A stretch of DNA of 64,000 nucleotides, taken from contig JXTB01000076.1 of assembly GCA_002914805.1 (NCBI GenBank), positions 1,111,779 through 1,175,778 on the forward strand, written 5' to 3'. The notes beneath the pieces were generated by a model that saw only the letters and a list, made by a program, of their open reading frames with translations, did no database searches and was not told the origin of the DNA. The translations under genes and the position numbers were made by a program. Positions 48,261 through 60,582 of the stretch are shown here, one piece after another. Each line of letters starts with the position of its first letter. The stretch's first letter is position 1. This stretch comes from Parasponia andersonii (lineage: Eukaryota; Streptophyta; Magnoliopsida; Rosales; Cannabaceae).

Positions 48261-48721
48261 TGTTGATGAAGGTTTTATCAACAACGAATTTAGAAGATGT
48301 AGTTTGTGTGTGAAAATGGTTAATAAAGCTAAGTAAATAAGGAGACAAGAATTTTATAGTGGTTCAGGTCCAAAAAAGATGAGCCTACGTCTATTATTCT
48401 TTACTATTTTCTGAAGAATTACAAGAGTTTCTCTAAGTATCAAAGTGAGAGCAAAGAGAGAATTACAGAGAGAGTATATTGCGAAGTGATTGTGAGATAA
48501 CTCTCAGATAAAAAATTATGAGACTGAGTCCTTTTTATATAGGTGAAGGTGGCTTTCGGTTTCCCAATTTTGTGAATAAGAAATTACAAAATAAAATACA
48601 ATATAATACTGAGATTGAGTGACTACATAATAATGAGTAATTATCTCTTCTTCAATTAGCTAGTTGCCTTTTTTAGGAATCAGGTAGTCAACTATTTATA
48701 GTGGTAAAAAACTACATAATA
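48261..48721 (-). repeat. 3' LTR of the 48-54 kb gypsy element
   Basis: It aligns throughout with 53538-54005. The outer end is TGTTGATGAAGG (plus strand) and the inner end ACTACATAATA. The matching edge of the other copy is ACTACATAACA, so the inner dinucleotide has mutated. A polypurine tract abuts it. Confidence 0.9.
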
Positions 48722-50479
48722 ATAGCCCCCTAGTTTTTAATGCGTCTTTGACGTACTGAAAGCTTTCTTTGACAAAATAGTTGACCACATGCCATTATGA
48801 TCAAAAATTCCTGCTTAAGTCTTCAGTTGAACTCATTGTAAATTCTCTTGATTCTTCTTTGTCAATGTCGACGATTGAGTTGGTAGGTATAAAGCAGTAA
48901 TCAAATAACGTCACCATACTTTTGTTGACATCTCTTTTTTGTAGATAAATAAGTTAACTTTTTGTGAATATAATAAGGATCGTACTCTTAGTATATTGAG
49001 AAATATCGCTTCTCCAATAGCAAGAGTAAAAGTGAAGTACACGACTAAAAAGTGACCTTATTAATCTTCTATAGAAATTTATGGAGAAGTAGGAAAAGCT
49101 TAAGAACTATATCATTATCGATGCGACTGTTTACTAGTAGAGTATTGAAGAGGCTATAAAGTCTTTTAAAAAAGTCTTTTCTCAACCATAAATTGGTAAT
49201 AATCTCGTATTGTAAAAGTATGCTTCTTATTTAAAAAACCTCGATCTAGGCATGATACTTTTTTGTTGAAATCCTGAAGGCGGTCAATAAAGTTACCAAG
49301 AAATAAAACAAGGTGTGCTACTCTAAAGACAGAGTTGATGACACTTATGTCGTTGAAAAGTAACTCGTAGTAGTTCAATTAGTCAATGACATGAACTTCT
49401 TTTATACTTCTTAGTAGTTTAAAAGGGTGTCATATTTGTCATATTTCGAATTTTCCTGTCAAATGTTAGAAAATTCAAAAAATACTGAAAGTAAACAAAG
49501 ATAGAAAAATACCTAACCCTTGGGTCGCGTGCTGTTTGGTTGAGCTCGCACTTTCTTTAAGATACTTTGCTCCATAAAATAATAATCGAGTTATTCCATA
49601 GGATAGATCCATAGCTTGTTATTTAATTGAATAATAGGAATCACTAGACCATCTCACATATTAACTTAAGATTCCATGTTTGAAAGTCTTCCATAAGGTA
49701 TAAACCTGTAGGAATTGTTAGTATAAACCTGTAGGAATTGTTAGGTCATTCTGAAGATTCAAAATTCTATGTCATATCGATAACTTAAAAATAAGTTAGA
49801 TCGATCTTTATGCTCCGGTGATTTGAATCCAATAACTTAAACCAAGGTTTAAGTAGTAGGATGGGTTAGGTCACTTATGAAAAACAACGAGCGTGAGTGA
49901 TGCAAACTCAATATTTGTTTTCCAAAAATTCCAAAGCAAAATAGGGTTTATAACAATATAACATATCCAACTATAGACGTTTTGCTTAGTCGCTTGTTTG
50001 TTCGAGGAGAGATATCGCGTAATATGACATGTTATAGTATGAAGTGAGAAGAAAATCCTAAGATTTTAAAAAATTTCAGAAATTTGGCGATCCAAAATTT
50101 TAACCCCTTTAAATGAATGTTTGCATAATCCCTTAGGAAGCGAGCAGGAGATAACGATCTGATCCCACTACCTCCTGAGTTTTATAGTATTTGAAGATAG
50201 ATATAAAATTATAAAAGATGAACCAATAGAATAAGATGTATCAAGATGATAAATTGAAGGAAAAATGCCATTTATTGATCAATTAGAATGACGAATAATC
50301 CTCCCAGTTTTATGGTGTTGCAATAACTGCCATAAAACTGTAAGTAGATAACGCATAAGAATGAAGATAGATTGTAAGAAGAAAATTTATATGCTTTTAT
50401 TGATGGAGTCATCGAAATATATGAAGATACCCCACGAGCTAGTAGTCGTATAATAGTTGATACGAGATAAAGAGACTTG

Positions 50480-50900
50480 AAAAGAATTACTAATAGTAGC
50501 GATGAAAGTTCATATAGTATGAAGACCTCGTACTTAGAGAGCTCGAATATGATGGAGCTTGAATATAATGGAGCTCAAATATAGAAAGCTCAATGATCAA
50601 GTAGAGATCTTGTCGAGGTTTTTTGAAACTGGGTGACGATCTCATCTAGGTCGAAGATAATAAATTCGAACATGGTGGAGAGCTTACATAATAGAAAGCT
50701 CAATGATCCAGAGATCTTGAAGTTTGAGAAATAGAGTGAAGATCTCGTCGAGATTAAAGATAGTGAAAAGCTCGAATATAATAGAGAACTCTAGTAATAG
50801 GGAGTTTTATTTAATAAAGAAGCTTGAATATAAAGAGCTAAGGATCAAATAGAGATCTTGTCGAGGTATGATCAACTGAATAAAGATCTCGTCAAAGTCA
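50480..50900. repeat. Degenerate tandem repeat around GATCTTGTCGAGG
   Basis: Motifs GAGATCTTGTCGAGG, AAGATCTCGTCGAGA and GATCTCGTCAAAG alternate with (A)GCTCGAATATAATGGAG-like and AGAAAGCTCAATGATC-like blocks at intervals of roughly 60-130 bp. They fill the part of the element where the rest of RNase H and integrase would be expected on the minus strand. Confidence 0.6.
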
Positions 50901-53537
50901 CATAGTTGTATTCATTCAATCTTTAATCTACGAGGGCTTGACCTTTAATCATAGTATGAGGTCGAAAATTAATGTCGAATTGACTCAGCTCAATGGCTCA
51001 CTTAAGAAATTATCTTGATGCTTCAGGCTTTTGCAAAACCTGTTCGATGGAAAGTTTGTAAAAATCTCAAGGGAGTGTGTATGAAAATATGGTTGAAGCT
51101 TCCTAGATGTGATGACAAGCGTTAGTGTCAATTTCTCCATCTCTGGATATCTCGTTTTGGTATCGAGTAATCTTTTGGTTACATAATACACAGGTCCCTG
51201 TATATTTTCTTCTTCTCAAATTAATGTAGCACTTGTCGCATATTTGGAAACGGCGAGATACAAGTACAACTTTTCCCCCGGCTTTGGCTTCTACAAAAGT
51301 GGAGAAGAACTCAAGTGTTTCTTCAAATCTTGGAACACCTGCTCGTACTTCTTGGTCCACTCAAACTTCTTTGATCCATTCAATACCTCGAAGAATGGTT
51401 GGCATTTGTCGGTTGATCTTGATACAAATTGACTTAATGTAGCTACTCTTCCCGCTAGGCTCTACACATCTTTTAGTTTACGAGGTGATTGCATGTCAAT
51501 CAATGCTTGGATCTTTTGAGGATTAGCTTCAATATCTCACTGATTGACCATGAATCCTAAAAACTTTCTAGATCCTACACTAAACGCACATTTCTAGGGA
51601 TTCAACTTTTTGAAGAATTTTGAACATCTCGTCAAAATGCCTAGTGTGATCTTTAGCTTTGTTTGTTTTCACCAACATTTTATCAACGTAAACTTCCATC
51701 ATTCTACCTAGTATATTACCGCAGCTATCCTTCTCTTATTAACCTTTTGATCTCATCTTTCAGGGCATAACAGTTGTTGATGTGGTGTCAAATGTCGTTA
51801 TGATATCGGCAAAACTTATTGGGATCACGTTTTGCCCTATCCCGCCTCATCGGCCCTAGTTGATGATACTACTCCTGCTAATTTGTGATCGCATAAATAT
51901 GATCTATAGGTGCATTCAGCTCAGTATAATTGTTGAATTGTAAGAGAGCCCTTAGACTCTCCTACTTCTTTGGCTCGGGCTACTTTTCAATTGATTGCTC
52001 GTTTTTCCTCTTTTTTGACTTCTTGTTATTATTGTTAGTTATTATGCTCGCATCTTTGGTTCTATCTTTTCCTCCTTCCTCCTTCATCTTATAAAGATTT
52101 TCTTGAGAAGATTCTACTCTTAGATATCGACCAACTCTCCAGTAGAAGTCTTTGAGAATTTTGCATTCTCACTTTAACAACTCTTCCCAGAGTTTAGTCT
52201 CTGATAGAACTCTGGCCATCATTAGAGTTAAGACTCTTCCTTCAGGCAGGTTGTTAACCTTAGCCAGTTCAGAGGTAAAGCGATTAAGAAAAGATCACAG
52301 AGTCTTCTCTGGACCTTATCGAATAGCAAACTGATTAATGGGACAGTAAAGTTCTTCGCACCCTGGAATTGTCTCAAGAATATAGTTTGAAACTGCTACC
52401 AGGATGAGATCAAACTAAGCTAAAGTCTTCGAAATCACTTCTTTGCTGCACCTGTAAGGGTTACAGAAAAGCACCTGCAACATGCGAGGTCATCAACCCA
52501 GTGAAGCTCCATCAGGTCGTTAAAGTAATTCATATGGTTTTGTGGATTAGATTTCATATCAAAAGTGTTTCCTATGGGAAGTTTGAATCCAACAGGAAGT
52601 GCAACAGCTCAAACTTTTTCATTGAATGGAAACTGACGATATCCATCTGCGAGTTCATCATTCCATCTGGTAAGTGTATCTAATGTGATCCTTAGATTAT
52701 GAACGTCAATGTTAGTAGGAAACGCATTGTCCCTTACTAGTGGTAGCGGTGATCTTTGGTCACAATTATCACGATGTAAGGCAGGTTAATTAGACAGGGT
52801 CTGCAGCAACCTTTATGAAGATTCTATTGATATAGTTCGATGTGATGGAGTTTGGTTATTATGATGTAATGATGATCGCTCACGACTACCTCTTTGACAT
52901 CGCTAATTCAGATGTTATCTTAGGTTTGCAGAATTTTACCTTGGCTCCCTGCTAATTCTTTCGAAACTACTTCATGATTGATGATTCTGCTTGTTGCTCA
53001 GATGATCACGATTGATGAGAGCTCTCCTAGAGGGTTGTCTATGATTGCGTTCTGTGCTCGAACTCCTAGTACCAAATTCCTGTGGCAAGTCCACAACCTT
53101 GCTTTTCCCTTAGAGGTGCGATCTGCATGGCGCTCCTGCAGGGTTCTGTGCTGGGCACGATTTCTTGCCTCTTAAATCTGAATTCCTCTTTTAGGTTCAT
53201 CGAGTAGGATGATCTCTATGATATTCATGCTATAGTAGAGTCACCATCTGTCATTCAACAAGTCACCGTAGAGAGTCATTAATCTGATTAGTGATTTGCT
53301 AAAGGTTTGTGGAAGCATCCTCTATATAATCTTATCTCTGAACAATATTCTCTGGTGCAGTCATGGTAGGTTGATCTTAAGCAGGATCGACCTACACAAC
53401 AACAGTGCTTTAGAATTGATTTTGGCTAATTCCAGCATTTCTGGTAATGTTCCCGGTATTTGCCATTATTAAAGAAACAAAATTATTAAACCAAATTGTC
53501 AAACTTTTGTTGGAATAGCCTTCTTTCTAGTGCCAAC

Positions 53538-54005
53538 TATTGACGGAGGTTTTTTCAACAATGAATTTAGAAAATTACAAGATGTGGCTTGTGTATAAAA
53601 AAAGTTGATAAAGCTAAGTATATAAGAAGACAAGAATTTTATAGTAATTCAGGCCCCAAAAAATGAGCCTATGTCAATTATTCTTCACTATTTTCTGGAG
53701 AATTATAATAGTTTCTCTAAGTCTCAAGGTGAAAGAAAAGAGAGAATTACTGAGAGAGTGTATAGTAAAGTGATTATGAGATGATTCTCAGATGAAAAAT
53801 TATGAGATTGAGCCCTCTTTATATAAGTGAGAGTGACTTTAGGCTTCCCGATTTTGTGAATAGGAAACTACATAATAAAATACAATATAATTTTGAGATT
53901 GAGTGACTACATAATAATATGTAATTATCTCCTCTCTAATTATCTAGTTGTCTTTTTTGAGATTAAGCATATCAACTATTTGTGGTGGTAAAAAACTACA
54001 TAACA
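53538..54005 (-). repeat. 5' LTR of the 48-54 kb gypsy element
   Basis: On the minus strand it starts TGTTATGTAGTTTTTTACC and ends CCTCCGTCAATA, where the 3' LTR has CATCAACA. A TATA-like TATATAAAG is present on the minus strand near 53825. The primer-binding region follows at 53537 leftwards. Confidence 0.9.
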
Positions 54006-55533
54006 GACTGTATATATAGAGAATTAAGATCAAAATCAAGGGCAAAAATGAGATATATGGAAGATGAAGGAAATTGCTAAAGAAAACATACCGTACTCCC
54101 GTCATTCATGCAATCATCATGCTCTTTATTTGCGATGCGGTGTAGTTTGAATTAGAAAATTTATCTATGTCTAATAAGGGTTTGGTTCGCATAAAAAGAT
54201 TAGATATTGCTTTGCAAGTTGTTTTAATTGAACCAATGCTTTAAGAGGCCGGAACAGTAAACTATGACGAAATATCTTAAAAGGAATTTAGTATAGGAAA
54301 GCTAGATATCTTCATTGTTCAGGGGAAAAACAGAGAAAATGAGAATGAGAAAAACCAAATGTTGGAGTGGTTTTCACCAGCTGTCCACGTGTCTCTGAAT
54401 TGCTGATGTCGTATATTCCAACTGTCCACGTATCCTTGCTATCCTAAAGGGCTTTTGACTTCAGGCAGGGTCGGAGAGGCAGAGAAGGCCACATGCAAAG
54501 ACTCTCCGATGCTTAAGTCAGTTGTTTATCTTTGATTCAGGGTAGCAAAGATTTAGCTTTTCTTTGTATGAGTATATCTTTATCTCTTGCTCATAAACTT
54601 TTAAATATTTCTTTTTGTATGTGTACATACCTCCTCTTTTTGGGGACAAATGGCTCATATATATAGTCCTGGAACTGTGAACCTCATGGTTTTCAATCCC
54701 AGGACCGAGTATCTTTTCTCATCAGGACTTACTCCAGAGATCACCGGTCGAGATTACTGTGATTCTCCCTGCATCGTCATGGCCTAGTTTTCGCCGTCCC
54801 CTATGGCTCGAGCCTGTCAGGGGCGAGACTTTGACAAACCGCCGTTCTGTCAGGATGGTTTGCCCAATGTGAGCACCTACTCAGGATCGCATTAAATACT
54901 CTGTTTGGGTCTAGAGCTGTGAGTTGCTTCCCACTGTACTCTGGTGAAAGACCCTAGAGGTTCCTGATCCTCAGCTGTCGAGATAAGAATCGGACTGGGC
55001 TGAGTCCATCCAGGGTCTGGGATGGGCTCGGCCTTAGCCTCGGACAACCCATGGGCCTATGCGGTACCACGTGCGACTCGCGTGGCTTTTAATTTGTCAC
55101 TCTAGATACGTGTCGGATGGTGTGCCCCATTTATGACATGTTCTGCCACTTAATCGTCCACGTGGTGTATGATTTAGGAACGGGTCCCACAGCTGTCCTC
55201 ATTTCCCTATTTGATGGATTCGTATCCATCAAGTGGGGAAATCGTTTCTCTGTTCCTCCAATTTGAGGGATACATGTGGCTCCCCAATTGCCGATGCGGA
55301 GGCACGCCATCCTATGTCACAATTTTTTCAAATTTTGAAATTCTGATGCTTCAGTCTTCCTTGCCCTGCCCTTCTCCAGGAAAAACTCTTTGGCTCCCCC
55401 TCTATAAAAGCCATATTTATGCTCGTTTGTTACTTTAAGAAAATCTTCAATCATTCTAGTTTTCTAAAATCTTAGGTTTTCCGACTTCTCCCCTTACTAG
55501 AAACTTTTGCTCCTTTTGATCGTATCCAGAACG
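54006..55533. other. Probable 3' LTR and antisense-ORF promoter region of the 54-64 kb element
   Basis: From about 54360 the sequence becomes GC-richer and contains several ACGTG cores (CTGTCCACGTGTC, GTCCACGTATCC, CGTCCACGTGGTG). A plus-strand TATA box, CTATAAAAGCC at 55402, lies about 130 bp before the ATG of the plus-strand ORF. By position it should hold the 3' LTR of the minus-strand gypsy element. The second LTR is outside the window, so the bounds cannot be tested. No protein-coding gene was recognised. Confidence 0.45.
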
Positions 55534-58500
55534 ATGGCCTCGAACCAAAACCAGAAACTCTGCCCCGTCGTGGATTTGCTGAGGAGACAGTTCTGCTTCC
55601 CTGGCAGAGTTACGTTGCAAAGAGTCGAGGGCCCCGCGGATTGGTACCTTTGGCCCTCTGCCCCCGAAGGCTCTATCATTCTGGGGAGGAGGCATCTGGA
55701 ATAGCTGCGGTTTCCCTTTCCTCCTCTGATCCATCAGTACTTTGCTCTGATGCGGATCCACCCGATGCAGCTGAACGCTAACGGGGTCATGATCTTGATG
55801 GGGCTCTCTGCCCTGTCAGTTCTCTATAACATACATATCGACCTGGAGGTGGTCTTTTATGCCTACAAGCTCACCCTCATCCCCAAAAAGTGCTCCTACC
55901 CCACTTTCTACCTCCAACCGCTCCCGGGACGCCATATTTTCTGGGGCTTGCCGAGGTCGGACAAGCAATAGGACTCCCACTTTAGGCTTTATGCCATCGA
56001 AGGGGTGTGGTGCTCTCCTTGGGTGAATAGGGAGCACTTCCAAGTTCCTTCATTTTTTCTGTAGAGTAAGTACTAGCTCGTGATTTTTGGGTCTGCGTTC
56101 ACCTCGTCCGTTATTGTTCATGATATTTTTCCTTGTACAGCCTCTACAGAAGAAAACAGGTTTGAGCCGCAATTGTCGGCGGGACGGCTCAAGGAGCTGG
56201 AGGGGATCATCATCTTTGGGACCCCTGGGGATTGCCGACATATCTAGGCCATCCTGAACCCCCAGATGATGAATATGATGTATAGGATGGTCTCATACCT
56301 TCCCTTTCTGCTGGATACCTGGGTCATCACAAAGCACCTACGGAGCCAATTTAACACCCTGGCTCTGAACCGGTTCCACCGGGATGAGCAGAATCGCATC
56401 ACCATGGTAGGTCGTCAGGTTACGGCTTCGAGCCAGCTGGCAGGTCCTTACGACCTGGTAGGCCGATTAGCCACGAGCTCGAAAAGGCCGTGAGGCTCGT
56501 GGCCGAGGAGTGCGTTAGGCTTCGTAGAGAGGAAACTGCCGCCCCCAAGAGAGTTAAGGGTAAGTTTATTTTTGCATTTTGGAGCTCCGTCGATCGGGTT
56601 ATGGTTGCGTTCTAACTGTGTTGCTTGCTCTTTATAGGTTCTGATGCAGGCCCTTCAGCAGACCCTTCCCCAGTCAAGGGGAGTGCCGCTGTGCACAAGG
56701 CTCGCTCCAAGGTATCCGCTGGCCGGTTTCTTGTGGTGCCCTCACAGGACGAAGCCTGCGGTCCCCTCTTCCGGTGCGAGCAGACCTCCGACTCGGGAGA
56801 CGACGGCCATAAAAGTCGTATATGGCAAATGGGCGCCTTCGAGCCTGCCCGGGGAATCCGCTGCTCCGACCTCTTCCAACCCTAACTCTGGTTCGAAGAC
56901 TAGCTCAGGGTCTGTTGCTACTTGCCCCTATGGGGAGATTACTGAGCTCAGCGGGAGGGGTTCTGAGGTTGAAATCTCGGCTGTCTTCCCCTCCCCCAGT
57001 CCCAATAAAGCGGCATTACGAGGTTGACTCGTCCAAAGAGAAGGAAGGCCCGGCAGGGAAGAAGGGCAGGGCTGCCCCCTCCTCTGACAGCGATGATGAC
57101 GAGGCCACGCTGACCCTCATGAGGAGGAGACGGTCTGCAGCGGTAGGCCGTCAGGGGGAATTGGTCAAGACAAGACCGAAAAATCACATTCAGGTGGGTC
57201 TCCAAAGGGGGTGGCAACCGAAACTGTCGACACAGTAGCAGTCACCGTGGCATTTTTTGTTAAGGATGCGTCGCCCCCAGTTATCACCGAAGGCGCACTC
57301 AACGATGCCCAGTTTTCTACCGTCTCCACCACCGCTACTTCGGGAGCATCGAAAAGAGCTACAGGAGCGTGTCCGGTGGGGGGAGAGGGTCTCCTCGTGG
57401 TTGGCAGGGTGGAGTTGTATTCCTCAGACACGGACAATGCCTAAGGAGAGGGTCCAGCTATGGATCCCAAGTTGGAGGCGCTCTCCTGGGAGAATGTTAA
57501 GCTCATCGCTGGCGGTAACATTGCGCAGGTTTGGCTTGTCTGGCTGCCACCTCCATGTTTTTCGGCATCTTTACTGAGCACTGACATCCCTTTCTTGTAT
57601 CTGGCAGCTAGCCGCCGTCCAGTCCTTCTATTCTTCTCACATCAGGGAGCTGACTGGGGAGTTGAACTCCTATTCTGCGCTGGCCGAGCAGAGCGAGGCC
57701 GCCCTTGCCAAGTTAAGGGTTGACTTCGACTTGTATCGGAGCCTGAATGAGGCTAGGATTGGCAGTGCAGTGGTTCATGCTCTGAGTGTCGAGAGGGTCA
57801 GGTGTGAGGAGCTGGATGCAAAGTTGGCCGAGGCGGAGGCCGACAGGCTCGCTCAATCTGACACTGCCAGGCTGGCCCAAAACGAGCTCATGGTCAAGGA
57901 GCAAGAGCTGCAGAACGTAGGGACAGAGATGGGGCTGGCTTTCATCACTCGCGACAGGACTGTCGATGACGCTAAAGAGGCGAGGAAAGTCGAGGCGAAA
58001 GCCAAACTGGAGGCCCATTCTCTGCTACGCAAACTCGACCGGTCCAATGAGGTAATCCGACATCTTTACTTGGATCACAAAAAATTGATAGGGTCTCATG
58101 CAGAGTTGTCTCGCAAGCACGGTGAAAACCTCGCCGACATTAACACTCTTCTGGTTGACTTGTCACAGCGGCAAGTGGAGCTGAGGCTGGTGGCGCTGAG
58201 GGATAGACTGGCAGACGCAGAGAAACTAAAGACGAGGTACCAGAGGCAGGTGGATGTCCTTTCTGCGGAGAGCTACAGGTCTAGCTGGGAGAATAGGGAA
58301 TTCGAAGGCCACGCGGAGGTGGTAAAACTGGACCAGTTTGATGAGCAGAAAGGCATCGAGAGGGACCATTATTCCGTCAAGCACTACATGCAGTAGCTAG
58401 GGGATGAGATCAACGTCGTGTACCCTACTGATGTGCTAAAGATGCTCGACGAAGAAAAAGACAGGCCCTCTACATCCGCCTCTGTTGCCAAGGAGATTGT

Positions 58501-58689
58501 CCTCGCTTCCGGTCCGCTAGAGCAAGCCTCGGAGGTTCCTGGCGGTCAGCCTGATCTTGGGGCCTTAACTGGCAATGGGTCTGGCGCGGTCATTTAGTTT
58601 AGCAATGATTCCGACCCTGGTACGCCACCCTCTGCTGGAGCTGGTCCAAGTGCCGAAACTAGCTGCACTCCCCTGGCTGGAGGTAATTA
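55534..58689 (+). pseudogene. Antisense, intron-containing ORF of a Tat/Retand-type gypsy element (putative 'gypsy-type transposon' protein), decayed
   Basis: Plus-strand pieces join through plausible GT-AG introns: 55534-56065, 56141-56559, 56638-57538, 57608-58689. The first piece (MASNQNQKLCPVVDLLRRQF, then IHPMQLNANGVMILMGLSAL, GRHIFWGLPRSDKQ and WVNREHFQVP) resembles the plant domain called putative gypsy type transposon (Pfam PF04195), recognised by eye. Pieces 2-3 hold linker and low-complexity acidic/basic sequence. The last piece is a long Glu/Ala/Arg/Leu-rich coiled coil (AEQSEAALAKLRVDFDLYRS onwards) of about 240 residues. TAG codons at 55702, 55969, 56062, 56245, 58394 and 58596, plus shifts in piece 3, make it a pseudogene. 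It lies opposite to and downstream of pol on the minus strand. Extra antisense ORFs in that place are known for some Tat-lineage elements. Function is unknown. Confidence 0.65.
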
Positions 58690-59315
58690 GGGCCTCTTGC
58701 TCTGTGCATTTGTAAAGTTGACCCTTGTTGTAACCATCCGTTTAAATAATAGAAACCGTGCTGTTTTCTCAAGTTTATTCCCTTCTCTCACTCTTTTTGT
58801 TGACTGCGTTTAGTGTTAGGGTCAGATATCGTATACGACGCCATTCCCTTGTCAGCAGCGCAGTCGGCGTTTGGGTTTGACTCGGTCGTATATGATTTCG
58901 AGTTCTTAGTGAATTCTCCTCGTACTATGATCGACAAGATTAGCTCTGGAGATCGAGATGTGAGTTTCGGCTCATCCGGTTTTGAGGATGTATAACCTCT
59001 ATTATGACTTGTCTTGGTAGAATTCGACCCGCGTGTGTAGCTAGACTTCTCTGACCCCAAATGGGAACGCGCCAGTAACCAGCTCCAGGGGTTGGTTGAC
59101 CATTGTTTGGACCTGTCGCTGCAGAGGAAAAGGCCTGGGCTCGGCTCTCATCAGGAGCAAACAGGGCACTACCACTCTGATGTGTCCTTGCGAATCCGTC
59201 CAAGACCTGTTTCTTATAAGTAGAGCTTCTGGGTGCGCGTCCCTGTCGACCATGCATTTTGTATTTTAGGAAATAAAAAACAGAGTTTGGTTTTAAAAAC
59301 TGTCTTCATGCCTGG

Positions 59316-59815
59316 TCTGTATTGGACTACTTCCAATGGGTATGCTCTAACTCTGTTCATTCCCAGTTCATGCATAATTAAACCACTCTCTGGGTAGGGT
59401 CTGCTTCCAATGGGTAGACCCTGGCCCCTCTTACCTTTGTCTCGCACGCGGCTAAAACGCTCTCTGGGGAGGATCTGCTTCTAATGGGTGGACCCTGACC
59501 CTACTTTCTTTTAGCTTTTTGTATAGCTAAGATGCTCATTAGGGAGGGTCTACTTCCAACAGGTAGACTCTGTCCCTGCTTTCATTTAGCTTTTCGTATG
59601 GCTAAGGCGCTCCTTAGGGAGGGTCTACTTCCAACAGGTGGACCCTGACCTTACTTTCCTTTAGCTTTTCGTATAGCTAAGATGCTCCTTAGGGAGGGCC
59701 TACTTCCAACGGGTAGACCCTGTCCCTACTTTCATTTAGCTTTTCGTATGGCTAAGGCGCTCCTTAGGGAGGGTCTACTTCCAACGGGTAGACCCTGTCC
59801 TTGCTTTCCTTTGAG
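59316..59815. repeat. 75-bp tandem array, about 6.7 units, each with a hairpin
   Basis: Units begin at 59316, 59391, 59466, 59541, 59616, 59691 and 59766, a strict 75-bp period. The best-kept units carry GGGTCTAC, then nine bases (TTCCAACGG), then GTAGACCC, a perfect 8-bp stem. They also carry TTTAGCTTTTCGTATGGCTA. Early units are more diverged. The array lies between the end of pol (60583, minus strand) and the antisense ORF. Confidence 0.93.
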
Positions 59816-59819
59816 GGCA

Positions 59820-60430
59820 GGCCGCAAGTTTTCACTGCGCGGCTCTTTCTTCTTCGTACATTTTCTCAGGCCATCGGCAAGCCTTTTATTGCACGATATG
59901 ATTCCCATAGTACGATCGTTTTCGAGGTTTGCTGGCAAGTTTTTTGTTGCCCAGCTCTTTCCTCTTCGTACGTTTTCTCGGGCCATCGACTAATATTTTA
60001 CTGCACGATGTGATTCCCATAGTACGATTGTTTTTGAGGTCTGCTGGCAAGTTTTTAGTTGCATAGCTCTTTCCTCTTCGTACGTTTTCTCAGGCCATCG
60101 GCTAGCATTTTAGTTCACGATGTGATTCTCATAGTACGATCGTTTTCGAGGTTTACTGGCAAGTTTTTGGTTGTGCAGCTCCTTCCTCTTCGTACGTTTT
60201 CTCGGGTCATCGGCAAGCAATGTGATCCCCGCAGTACGATCTTTATGAGGTCTGCTGGCAAGTTTTTAGTTGCACAGCTCTTTCTTCTTCGTACGTTTTC
60301 TCGGGTCGTCGGCAAGTGACGTGATCCCCGCAATACGATCTTTATGAGGTCTGCTGGCAAGTTTTTGGTTGCGCAGCTCTTTCCTCTTCGTACTTTTTCT
60401 CGGGTCGTCGGCAAGTGATGTGATCTCCGC
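59820..60430. repeat. Second tandem array, ~112-bp units then 99-bp units
   Basis: The marker AGCTC(T/C)TTCCTCTTCGTACG occurs at about 59841, 59954, 60065, 60177, 60276 and 60375. Spacings are near 112 bp for the first three and 99 bp for the last two. Other shared blocks are TTTTCTCGGGTCGTCGGCAA, AGTACGATC and TCTGCTGGCAAGTTTTT. The 99-bp units are a multiple of three and leave a repeated 33-residue open frame on the minus strand (60414-60115), likely incidental. Confidence 0.9.
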
Positions 60431-60582
60431 AGTACGATTCTTGATTGCGCGAATAGTGCCTGGGGTCAGCCATTGTGGGCAGACCCCTTTTCCATAGCAA
60501 TCCAAAGGATAAATCCGTGTGGCATAAAACTTGACTTGCTTTGGAATTAAGATTTTTAATAATATAAGCATTTACATGTGTC

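Larger units (their letters stand above)
48261..54005 (-). mobile_element. Ty3/gypsy retrotransposon with both LTRs, internally decayed, no recognisable integrase
   Basis: The left LTR is 48261-48721 (3' LTR on the minus strand) and the right LTR is 53538-54005 (5' LTR). The flanks AACTG and GACTG form a 5-bp target duplication with one mismatch. After the 5' LTR on the minus strand comes GTTGGCACTAG, in the primer-binding position. A gag-like ATG (MANTGNITRNAGISQNQF) is at 53466. Degenerate coding continues to RT (51720-51250; VYVDKMLVK, DIEANPQKIQALIDMQSP) and the start of RNase H (51200-50930; RLLDTKTRYPEMEKL, MIKGQALVD). After that, no aspartate-rich integrase core was found. Instead there is a repeat-rich stretch and about 1.7 kb of non-coding DNA up to the polypurine tract AACTAGGGGGCTAT at about 48722-48735. 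The pol is closely related to the element at 1-1518. Confidence 0.88.

Noticed and set aside
56948..59257. Minus-strand open frames opposite the antisense ORF
   Set aside because: No domain content; the plus strand carries the coiled-coil and splice pattern.
59682..60414. Repeated-peptide open frames over the tandem arrays
   Set aside because: They follow from repeat units of 75 and 99 bp being multiples of three; no start context or known product.
59316..60430. Repeat arrays considered as CRISPR
   Set aside because: Direct abutting tandem repeats with no unique spacers, in a plant retroelement; not a CRISPR array.
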